A stretch of 11,839 nucleotides of DNA from positions 8,153 to 19,991 of the forward strand of contig PLQY01000090.1 in the NCBI GenBank assembly GCA_003160265.1, written 5' to 3'. Below the pieces are notes generated by a model that worked only from the letters and a program-made list of their open reading frames with translations, made no database searches and was not told the origin of the DNA. Every line of letters starts with the position of its first letter. The first letter of the stretch is position 1. This DNA is from Peptococcaceae bacterium. Its GTDB lineage: Bacteria > Bacillota > DSM-12270 > Thermacetogeniales > Thermacetogeniaceae. Both the position numbers and the translations under genes were made by a program. Shown here one piece after another: positions 5,607 through 11,839 of this stretch.

Positions 5607-5922
5607 GTACCAGATGGCCCTACCAGGAGAATATTGTGTCCGCCTGCTGCCGAGATCTCCAATGCTCGTTTGACCTTCGCCTGACCGGCGACCCCTGCGA
5701 AATCAGGCCCAGGTTCCGCATCAATGCCGGTCAGTGCCCTCGCTTGTCCTTGCCGCTGCCAGAGCCTGCGGCGGTCTCCGTCTCTCCTTGCAAGAAGTAG
5801 ATGATCTCCGCCAGGTGGTCGCTGCCGCGCGCCAGGAGGCCCGGAACTAGCGAGGCCTCCGCCAGGTTGCCGAGGGGCACGATGAAGAACGTACCAGGGC
5901 GCTCCCTGACAATGTTGCCTGA
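5607..5922 (-). pseudogene. Decayed partial comM copy (fragment B)
   Basis: Minus-strand reading gives RERPGTFFIVPLGNLAEASL, LAEIIYFLQGE, then after one frameshift near 5737-5745 EPGPDFAGVAGQAKVKRALE and AAGGHNILLVGPSGT. This matches residues about 125-230 of the intact ComM, ending inside Walker A (GPSGT for GPPGTGK). It overlaps fragment A in ComM residues 125-155 with a different sequence, so A and B come from different copies. The right edge lies less than 30 nt before the P-type ATPase start. Confidence 0.85.
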
Positions 5923-5949
5923 CCAGGCAGCTTACAGGAGGATCGGTTA

Positions 5950-8796
5950 GTGGATGCCAAACAGATCATCCCCGATAGGTTGAAAGAAATCCCGCGCCTG
6001 GCGCCCCTCGACGTGTACAGCGCCTTGGGCACGACGGCCCAAGGGTTGAGGCATGACCAGGTGGCGGAACTGCAGAAGCGCTATGGCTGCAACCGGCTGC
6101 AGAAGGTGCGGCGACGCTCGTTGCTAGGCCGATTTTTCGTGCAGTTCACCGACCTCTTCGCCATCCTGCTGATTATCGCTTCTGCCATCACCTTTATAGT
6201 CTACCTGCTTGGCGGGCGCAATTCCAGCGACCTCAGCCTCTCCCTTGCCATACTGGGGGTGGTCATGCTCAACGCGGCGATCGGGTTTTTCCAGGAGTAC
6301 CACGCTGAGCGGGCAACCGAGGCGTTGAACAAGCTAGTGCCGGTCAAGGCCAGGATCTACCGGGACGGGCAGGAACAGGCTCTAGATGCGAGTGAGTTGG
6401 TGCCAGGGGATGTGCTGCTGCTCGAAGAGGGCGACAACATTTCCGCTGATGCCCGGCTAGTTCAGGCTTTCGAAATGGCCACCAACAACATCACCCTGAC
6501 CGGTGAATCAGAGCCGCAGCATAAAACCGCTACCGCCGTCCTTGAGGAGGGGCTTGGCTGGATCGATATCCCCAACCTGGTCTTCATGGGTACTTCGGTG
6601 GCTGCGGGCTCAGGGGTCGCCGTAGTCCATTCCACCGGTGAGCAGACCCAGTTCGGCAAGATCTTCCAGCTGACAGCGGGTGTGGCTGACGTGCCCAGCC
6701 CGTTGCAGATAGAAGTGCGCCGCATGGGCAAGCTGGTTGCCAAGGCGGCGCTGGTTATCGGTGGTATTCTTTTTATCATGGGCCGGCTATTGGGATTGAG
6801 CTGGATCGAGGACTTCTTGTTTGCTCTCGGGGTCATGGTGGCCGTGGTCCCAGAAGGTCTGCCGGCTACCATGTCGGTGTCCCTGGCGGTCGGAGTGCAG
6901 CGCATGGCCAAGCGCAACGCCCTGATCAAACGTCTCTCGGCGGTGGAGACCCTGGGTTCGGCTAACGTCATCGCCACTGACAAAACCGGCACCCTGACCA
7001 AGGGGGAGATGACCGTAAGGGAGATCTGGCGCCCCGGTCAGCGGATGCAGGTCTCCGGCGTCGGCTTCGAACCCGAGGGGGGGTTCTCCCTGATAGAAGG
7101 CAGCACAGAGGCGCCGGTTAAAGAAGAGACTGAGCAGTTGCCCCAGACAGGACTGCCTGCTGAGTGGGATACCCTGATCAAGGCGGCGGCTTTTTGCAAC
7201 ACCGCCCGCCTGGCGCCGCCGGACCAGGAGCATCAGGGCTGGAGTGTGCTGGGCGATCCCACCGAAGGGGCGCTGTTAGTGCTGGCCGGCAAGGCCAAAT
7301 TTAAATTAGAGGCAGCACTGCAGCAGGAACAGCGGGTTTACTTGTTACCTTTCGACTCGCGCCGGAAGCGGATGAGTTCCCTGCATCAGCAAAACGGACG
7401 GGTGACCGCATACGTGAAGGGCGCTCCCCGGGAGGTGCTCTCCCTGTGTACCAGCCAGCGCAGCTTGCAGGGGGTGGAACAGCCCCTGGACGAGGGATCC
7501 CGGAATGAGATCATGGAGCGCAACGATGCCATGGCCAAGCAGGGTCTGCGTGTATTGGCCATGGCTTATCGGGCGCTCCCGGATGATCTGAAGAAATACA
7601 CCAGCGATAGCGTGGAGGTTGACCTGATCTTCCTCGGCCTGGTGGGGATGATGGACCCGCCCCGTCCGGAGGTGGTGGCGGCTGTACAGAAGGCGCGGGA
7701 TGCCGGCGTCAAAATCATCATGGTTACCGGTGACTACGGCCTGACCGCCGAGGCGATCGCCGAGAGAATCGGGATCACCGGGGGCGCCCAGGCGCTGATC
7801 ATTACCGGGGCTGAACTGGAGAAGATGGACGACGGGCAGCTCAAAGAAGCGCTGGAGATCAAACAGCCGCTGATCTTTGCCCGGGTCGCTCCGGAGCATA
7901 AAATGCGGGTAGTGGCTGCTCTCCAGGAGATGGGTCAGGTGGTGGCGGTCACCGGCGACGGCGTGAACGATGCCCCGGCCCTGAAGCGGGCCGACATCGG
8001 GATTGCTATGGGCATTACGGGAACCGATGTCTCGCGGGAGGCAGCGGTGATGATTTTGCTGGACGACAGTTTTGCCTCCATTGTGCATGCCATTGAGCTT
8101 GGGCGGTCGGTCTATGCCAACATCAAGAAGTTCATCCTCTACATGTTCTCCCACAACATGGCTGAGTTGCTGCCGTTTCTCTTTGTCACCGTGGCCAGCG
8201 TTCACATGGTGCCACTGACCGCCTTGCAAGTGTTGTCCATCGACCTGGGCTCCGACGTTCTCCCAGGTCTGGCCCTGGGCACGGAAAGCCCTGAGCCGGG
8301 CCTGATGAAGGCGCCTCCACGGCCTCGCACCGCCAGGCTGTTTGACTTTGCCCTGATCAAACGGATGCTGTTCCTGGGTGGAATCCAAGGGGCAGGAGCG
8401 ATTGCCGGCTTCCTGTTCGTATTGCTCCAGGGTGGCTGGCATTGGGGAACGGCGTTGCCGACGACGGATTTACTATACTGCCGTGCCATTACCATGACCC
8501 AGGCGGCGATCGTGGTCTCTCAGGTGTTCAACGGCTTTGCGGTGCGGACAGTGAACGTGTCGGTATTCCAGATTGGCCTATTCAGCAATCGCTTCCTGAT
8601 TATGAGCGAGGCGATTGGCATCGGCATCATATCAGCAATCAGTTATGTGCCGTTTATGCAGAGACTGTTCGGTACGGGTCCGTTGCGAATGGTCGATTGG
8701 GCACTGCTGATAGCGTTTGGAGCGGTGCTCTTCTTTGCGGAAGAACTGCGCAAATTGGTGGCACGGCGAAAGATTGCAAAAAATCAGGGCGACTAG
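5950..8796 (+). CDS. P-type cation-transporting ATPase, type II (IIC-like ion site)
   Basis: A 948-residue integral membrane ion pump. Order: N-terminal cation-ATPase domain (about 15-60), TM1-TM2 (about 68-116), actuator domain with TGES (184-187), TM3-TM4 (about 262-310) with PEGLP (301-305), phosphorylation motif DKTGTLT (Asp344), nucleotide domain with KGAP (490-493), TGDGVNDAP hinge (668-676), then TM5-TM10 (about 728-932). Ion-site residues look closer to Na,K-ATPase than to Ca-ATPase: NMAELLPF in TM5 (Asn736, Glu739), IDLGSD in TM6 (Asp765, Asp769), IVVSQ in TM8 (Gln858), followed by SVFQIG. The substrate (Na, K, H or Ca) cannot be settled by eye. GTG start at 5950 with AGGAGG (5936-5941) 8 nt upstream. 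It is followed after 13 nt by the radical SAM gene, whose ribosome site overlaps this stop codon. No promoter was recognised; transcription may start within the comM remnant. Confidence 0.93.
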   Translation: MDAKQIIPDRLKEIPRLAPLDVYSALGTTAQGLRHDQVAELQKRYGCNRLQKVRRRSLLGRFFVQFTDLFAILLIIASAITFIVYLLGGRNSSDLSLSLAILGVVMLNAAIGFFQEYHAERATEALNKLVPVKARIYRDGQEQALDASELVPGDVLLLEEGDNISADARLVQAFEMATNNITLTGESEPQHKTATAVLEEGLGWIDIPNLVFMGTSVAAGSGVAVVHSTGEQTQFGKIFQLTAGVADVPSPLQIEVRRMGKLVAKAALVIGGILFIMGRLLGLSWIEDFLFALGVMVAVVPEGLPATMSVSLAVGVQRMAKRNALIKRLSAVETLGSANVIATDKTGTLTKGEMTVREIWRPGQRMQVSGVGFEPEGGFSLIEGSTEAPVKEETEQLPQTGLPAEWDTLIKAAAFCNTARLAPPDQEHQGWSVLGDPTEGALLVLAGKAKFKLEAALQQEQRVYLLPFDSRRKRMSSLHQQNGRVTAYVKGAPREVLSLCTSQRSLQGVEQPLDEGSRNEIMERNDAMAKQGLRVLAMAYRALPDDLKKYTSDSVEVDLIFLGLVGMMDPPRPEVVAAVQKARDAGVKIIMVTGDYGLTAEAIAERIGITGGAQALIITGAELEKMDDGQLKEALEIKQPLIFARVAPEHKMRVVAALQEMGQVVAVTGDGVNDAPALKRADIGIAMGITGTDVSREAAVMILLDDSFASIVHAIELGRSVYANIKKFILYMFSHNMAELLPFLFVTVASVHMVPLTALQVLSIDLGSDVLPGLALGTESPEPGLMKAPPRPRTARLFDFALIKRMLFLGGIQGAGAIAGFLFVLLQGGWHWGTALPTTDLLYCRAITMTQAAIVVSQVFNGFAVRTVNVSVFQIGLFSNRFLIMSEAIGIGIISAISYVPFMQRLFGTGPLRMVDWALLIAFGAVLFFAEELRKLVARRKIAKNQGD

Positions 8797-8809
8797 GAGT
8801 TGAACCACG

Positions 8810-10063
8810 GTGTCCCTCAAAATGATGCTGGTCCCGTCTGCGTCCTGCCCCGCCAGGTGCCGCTATTGTTTTGGGCCGCGAGGCGAGGGTGCGGTGATGG
8901 ACGAGAGGATACTGAATGCGACTGTTGGTTGGATAGATGATTTGAAGAGCTCGTTGGACAAGCTGGATATTATCTTCCACGGCGGGGAGCCGCTCACTGC
9001 CGGCATCGATTTCTATCGCCGGGCACTGCCCCGCCTGCGACAGAGCCTCAAGACAAAGCGCCCGAGGCTGAACATGCAGAGCAACCTGTGGTTGCTGACA
9101 GACGAGTTCTGTGAAATGTTTGCGGAATACGGCGTGTCGCTGGGCACTAGCCTTGACGGGCCGGAAGAGATTACAGATAATCAGCGCGGCCGGGGCTATT
9201 TCCGTCGCACCATGGCCGGAATCGAGCTCGCCCGCAGCCATGGCCTGCGTATCGGTTGCATCTGTACCTTCACCCGCCAGTCTGTCTCTCATGCAGACAA
9301 GATCATCGACTTCTTTATCCATGAAGGCCTCAGCTTCACCATTCATGCGGCAGTCCCCCCGCTGGTTGACAACGGTTTGAAGCAAGAGTCCGGCCTCTCC
9401 TTCACTCAAGCAGCCCGGGAAGCAGCAACAGATCGCTGGTCTCTCTCACCGGAGGCCTACGGCAGCCTGCTGGTGCATCTGCTGGACTCCTATCTCTCAA
9501 ATCTTCAGAGGATCCGCATCAGCACCCTTGATCAGCTCAGCCGCAGCATCTCCTCCGGGGAGGGAGGGATCTGCACCTACCGTGACTGTCTGGGATGTTA
9601 CCTGGCCATCGCTCCGGACGGAAGCATCTATCCCTGCCAGCGGTTTGCCGGATTGAACTCATTTCGTCTCGGCCATGTGCAGGAACGGCCCGGTCCGGAG
9701 CAGCTAAAACTGTCTCCGGTGTGGCAGATGTTCCGGGAGAGGGAGGAGCGCCTCCGGGAGGAATGTGGCGACTGCCCCCGCTTCAACATCTGTAAGGGAG
9801 GCTGCCCCTATAATGCCCTGGCAGTCCGGGTGCCCGCAAGCGGGCGCGGGTCGTCCAACAACCTCAAGGATCCCTACTGCCCTTCCTACCGTAGAATCTT
9901 CTCCCACATCACCGAACGCGCTCTTGAAGAGGTTTTTTCCGAGGAGAATATGGATGCGATAGTAGCCCAGCCGGATGGCAGCTCCCTGCTGCGCGAGGGT
10001 GCCCTCCTGACCATCATGCGGGGCGGTTTCCATCCGCGCCAGGCTGTGCAGTGGGCAAGGTAG
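8810..10063 (+). CDS. Radical SAM/SPASM protein, peptide-maturase type
   Basis: A 417-residue enzyme predicted to cleave S-adenosylmethionine with a [4Fe-4S] cluster held by CxxxCxxC (Cys13, Cys17, Cys20, followed by FGPRGEG) and to carry auxiliary clusters in a C-terminal SPASM domain (Cys255, 260, 263, 276, 319, 322, 328, 332, 357). GGEP (58-61) is the SAM-binding motif; LGTSLDGP (111-118) is typical of SPASM enzymes. The tail GALLTIMRGGFHPRQAV (397-413) is distinctive and, from memory, resembles the Mhun_1560-type peptide-modifying family (TIGR04083); this needs a profile search. Other SPASM roles are sulfatase maturation and peptide cyclophane or thioether formation. GTG start at 8810, with AGGAG (8795-8799) overlapping the ATPase stop; the ATG at 8822 is too far from it. 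The pair is probably translationally coupled. No precursor peptide is visible between or just after the genes. Confidence 0.88.
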   Translation: MSLKMMLVPSASCPARCRYCFGPRGEGAVMDERILNATVGWIDDLKSSLDKLDIIFHGGEPLTAGIDFYRRALPRLRQSLKTKRPRLNMQSNLWLLTDEFCEMFAEYGVSLGTSLDGPEEITDNQRGRGYFRRTMAGIELARSHGLRIGCICTFTRQSVSHADKIIDFFIHEGLSFTIHAAVPPLVDNGLKQESGLSFTQAAREAATDRWSLSPEAYGSLLVHLLDSYLSNLQRIRISTLDQLSRSISSGEGGICTYRDCLGCYLAIAPDGSIYPCQRFAGLNSFRLGHVQERPGPEQLKLSPVWQMFREREERLREECGDCPRFNICKGGCPYNALAVRVPASGRGSSNNLKDPYCPSYRRIFSHITERALEEVFSEENMDAIVAQPDGSSLLREGALLTIMRGGFHPRQAVQWAR

Positions 10064-10080
10064 ATCCTGTTCGCATCCTG

Positions 10081-10144
10081 AAATTAAAAAAAAAATTAAA
10101 ATAGAGAAGGATTATTTGGCAATTAGTAAAATCTACATTATAAT
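10081..10144 (+). promoter_or_regulatory. Strong promoter of dprA with A-tract upstream
   Basis: TTGGCA (10116-10121) and a consensus TATAAT (10139-10144) are spaced by 17 nt. A run of A and T including ten consecutive A (10086-10095) lies where an UP element would act. Predicted transcription start is near 10151. This separates dprA transcription from the radical SAM gene, whose own terminator is not evident. Confidence 0.75.
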
Positions 10145-10173
10145 AATAGACTGTGAAATGGGAGAGGTTAGGT

Positions 10174-11289
10174 TTGCAGGATCGTTTTTACTGGGCGGCT
10201 CTCCATGCAGCCTCGAACCTGGGGCCCCGGAGCTTGATGCACTTGTTCCGCCATTTCCGGACCGGCGCGGCGGCCCTGCAGGCCGGCGCAGCAGGCCTGC
10301 AGCAGGTGCCTCGATTGTCACCCCGGGCGATCGAGAGCGTCCTGTTTTTTCAGAAATACGCTGATCCTGAAAAAACCTTTTCCGACCTGGCGGCGCGGGA
10401 GATCAGGCTGGTGATGCTAGGGGACCCGGATTACCCTCGGGGGCTGGCAGAGATAGCCGACCCACCGGTCATGCTGTACCTGAAGGGGTTGCTTCCTTCC
10501 CCGCAGTTGCCCCTGATCGCCGTCGTGGGGGCGCGGCAGGCCACTCCGTATGGGCTGGCTATGGCCAGGGAGTTGGCGCAGGGTCTGGCAGAGAACGGCT
10601 GGGGAGTGGTCAGCGGGATGGCTCGGGGAGTGGATGCTGCCGCTCACAACGGTGCTCTGGCTGCCGGAGGATATACCCTGGCGGTATTGGGGTGCGGCAT
10701 CAATGTCTGCTACCCCCGAGAGAACGAGCGGCTACGGGATCGCCTCCAGATGGCGGGAGGCCTGATCAGCGAATTGCCACCTGCCGCCGGACCCGCAGCC
10801 AAGAACTTCCCGATCCGGAACCGGATCATCAGCGGTTGCTCTTTAGGGACACTGGTGGTTGAAGCGGGGAGCAAGAGCGGCGCCCTGATCACAGCTTACC
10901 TGGCTTTGGAGCAGGGGCGGGATGTTTTCGCCGTACCCGGACCGGCAACCAGCGCCCACAGCCGGGGGACCAACTCCCTGATCAGACAGGGGGCGAAGCT
11001 GGTGGAGAACATAGAGGATGTGCTGGCCGAGTATGCTTATCTGCAACCGGGCCGGCAGGAGAAGCGGAGCGGTCTCCCACCTCAAGTCGCCACCGGGGAA
11101 TTGTTCGGGGAGGAAGATGCTATCTTTCAGCGCCTCAGCATTGAGCCGTTGAGCATCGACCAGTTGGCGGAGCGCACCGGCTTGACCGTATCGCTCGTCG
11201 GCGGCCTGTTGACCATGCTGGAGGTCAAGGGGCTGGCCAGACGGCTTCCCGGTCAATATTTCATCAGTACAGTAATGCGTAATGAGTAA
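10174..11289 (+). CDS. dprA: DNA-processing protein DprA (Smf)
   Basis: A 371-residue DprA, which binds incoming single-stranded DNA and loads RecA in transformation. N-terminal SAM-like helices (about 1-80; DRFYWAALHAASNLGPRSL), Rossmann-like core (about 110-285) with VVGARQATPYG (117-127), VVSGMARGVDAAAH (145-158), FPIRNRIISG (212-221), AGSKSGALITA (231-241) and GTNSLIRQGAKLV (265-277), then a C-terminal winged-helix domain (about 310-366). Length is normal. Start: TTG at 10174 is preferred, because GGGAGAGG (10160-10167) lies 6 nt upstream and the promoter would begin transcription at about 10151; the in-frame GTG at 10153 would be nearly leaderless with no ribosome site. It is followed by topA on the same strand after 114 nt. 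Confidence 0.95.
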   Translation: MQDRFYWAALHAASNLGPRSLMHLFRHFRTGAAALQAGAAGLQQVPRLSPRAIESVLFFQKYADPEKTFSDLAAREIRLVMLGDPDYPRGLAEIADPPVMLYLKGLLPSPQLPLIAVVGARQATPYGLAMARELAQGLAENGWGVVSGMARGVDAAAHNGALAAGGYTLAVLGCGINVCYPRENERLRDRLQMAGGLISELPPAAGPAAKNFPIRNRIISGCSLGTLVVEAGSKSGALITAYLALEQGRDVFAVPGPATSAHSRGTNSLIRQGAKLVENIEDVLAEYAYLQPGRQEKRSGLPPQVATGELFGEEDAIFQRLSIEPLSIDQLAERTGLTVSLVGGLLTMLEVKGLARRLPGQYFISTVMRNE

Positions 11290-11295
11290 TGAGTA
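11272..11295 (+). repeat. Three 7-bp tandem repeats across the dprA stop codon
   Basis: GTAATGC, GTAATGA, GTAATGA and a partial GTA follow each other without a gap, and the dprA stop (TAA, 11287-11289) lies inside. Because the unit is 7 bp, gain or loss of a copy would change the last residues of DprA. The remainder of the gap to topA (11296-11403) shows only a weak 5-bp hairpin (ATGAG 11363-11367 with CTCAT 11374-11378). Confidence 0.5.
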
Positions 11296-11403
11296 CGGAT
11301 TCAACTAGTTCTTGGCTTCAGTTGCGGCCTTCGATTTTCATTCAAAGTAAACGTCACGTAAAATGAGCAATAACTCATCACTTATTGAAAAAGGTGATCC
11401 GAC

Positions 11404-11839
11404 ATGCCAAAGGTCCTGGTTATTGTAGAGTCTCCCGCCAAGGCGCGGGCAATCAGCAAGATGCTCGGGCGGAAATATGTGGTCAAGGCATCCATGGGGC
11501 ATGTACGCGACCTCCCCAGGAGCCAGTTCGGCATTGATGTGGAACAGGGGTTCAGCCCCAAGTACATCACGATCAGGGGCAAGGGCAATGTGATCAAGGA
11601 CTTGAAGGATGCTGCCAAGAAGACTGACCGGGTGCTGTTGGGGCCTGACCCGGACCGGGAGGGAGAGGCAATTGCCTGGCACCTGCAGCAGATTCTCAAC
11701 TTGCCCGATGATGCTCCCTGCCGGATCGAATTTCACGAGATCACCAAGCCTGCTCTGGAGCAGGCTGTCAAGCAGTCGCACCCGATCAACCGGGACCGGG
11801 TGAATTCGCAGCAGGCGAGGCGGGTGTTGGACCGGGTGG
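11404..11839 (+). CDS. topA: DNA topoisomerase I (TopA), 5' part only
   Basis: The first 145 codons of type IA topoisomerase, which relaxes negatively supercoiled DNA through a transient 5'-phosphotyrosine break. The Toprim domain is complete in outline: [10 protein letters not shown] with catalytic Glu9, [10 protein letters not shown] (31-40), and the acidic triad motif [13 protein letters not shown] with Asp82, Asp84 and Glu86. The window ends at DRV, where the family continues with domain II; the catalytic tyrosine and any zinc fingers are outside. ATG at 11404 has an AAAGGTGAT site (11389-11397) upstream. The dprA-topA order is the common Firmicute arrangement. Confidence 0.97.
   Translation, partial: MPKVLVIVESPAKARAISKMLGRKYVVKASMGHVRDLPRSQFGIDVEQGFSPKYITIRGKGNVIKDLKDAAKKTDRVLLGPDPDREGEAIAWHLQQILNLPDDAPCRIEFHEITKPALEQAVKQSHPINRDRVNSQQARRVLDRV

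Noticed and set aside
7345..8442. Long minus-strand open frame of 365 codons
   Set aside because: It is entirely antisense to the highly conserved P-type ATPase, has a biased composition rich in Gln, His and Arg and no domain that I recognise. It is a by-product of GC-rich codon use.
8654..9409. Minus-strand frame of 251 codons across the ATPase/radical SAM junction
   Set aside because: It runs antisense to two well-supported genes, with no ribosome site and no recognisable domain.
10116..10364. TTG-initiated frame that could have been a precursor peptide for the radical SAM enzyme
   Set aside because: Its start codon is the -35 box of the dprA promoter, it overlaps dprA out of frame, and its sequence beyond the first residues is a dprA shadow.
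11338..11781. Minus-strand frame opposite topA
   Set aside because: topA is unmistakable on the plus strand; the antisense frame has no motif.
1..11839. CRISPR array, tRNA, rRNA or riboswitch
   Set aside because: No regularly spaced direct repeats, tRNA cloverleaf signatures or recognised riboswitch cores were seen in the non-coding stretches.

Overview
The window looks like a chromosomal segment of an anaerobic, GC-rich Clostridia-type Firmicute (Peptococcaceae/Syntrophomonas-like). The evidence is the strong GGAGG-type ribosome sites, frequent GTG/TTG starts, the comM, dprA and topA genes that commonly cluster in Firmicutes, a bifunctional-nuclease (DUF151) gene and a stand-alone starch-type carbohydrate-binding protein. 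The genus cannot be fixed from sequence reading alone.

Layout. (1) 1-584: a small stand-alone CBM25/53-like protein on the + strand, facing (2) 585-2673: a minus-strand pair, comM (YifB, AAA+ Mg-chelatase-like helicase) followed by a DUF151 bifunctional nuclease. (3) 2674-5949: an accessory scar zone, more AT-rich than its flanks. It holds pieces of at least two extra, diverged and decayed comM copies (3990-4274 and 5607-5922, plus a probable short piece at 2752-2800), all in the same orientation as the intact gene. Between them lie two type II toxin-antitoxin modules: an AbrB-fold antitoxin with a RelE-like toxin that has no recognisable start codon, and a VapB antitoxin with a VapC (PIN) toxin that is clearly broken. 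A strong bidirectional terminator, a perfect 25-bp palindrome and the N-terminal stub of an AAA ATPase are also here. (4) 5950-10063: two tightly spaced + strand genes, a large type II P-type cation ATPase with Na,K-ATPase-like (IIC) ion-site residues and a radical SAM/SPASM enzyme of the peptide-maturase type. (5) 10081-11839: a strong promoter, dprA, and the first 145 codons of topA, which runs off the window.

How the parts relate. ComM (branch migration) and DprA (loading of RecA on single-stranded DNA) both serve natural transformation, and TopA relaxes negative supercoils. The usual co-directional comM-dprA-topA block is broken here: comM points the opposite way and is separated from dprA by about 7.5 kb of duplicated comM debris, addiction modules and the ATPase/radical SAM pair. 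This suggests a rearrangement hot spot. The least ordinary candidate for a functional system is the coupled ATPase plus radical SAM/SPASM pair; no precursor peptide was found in the window.
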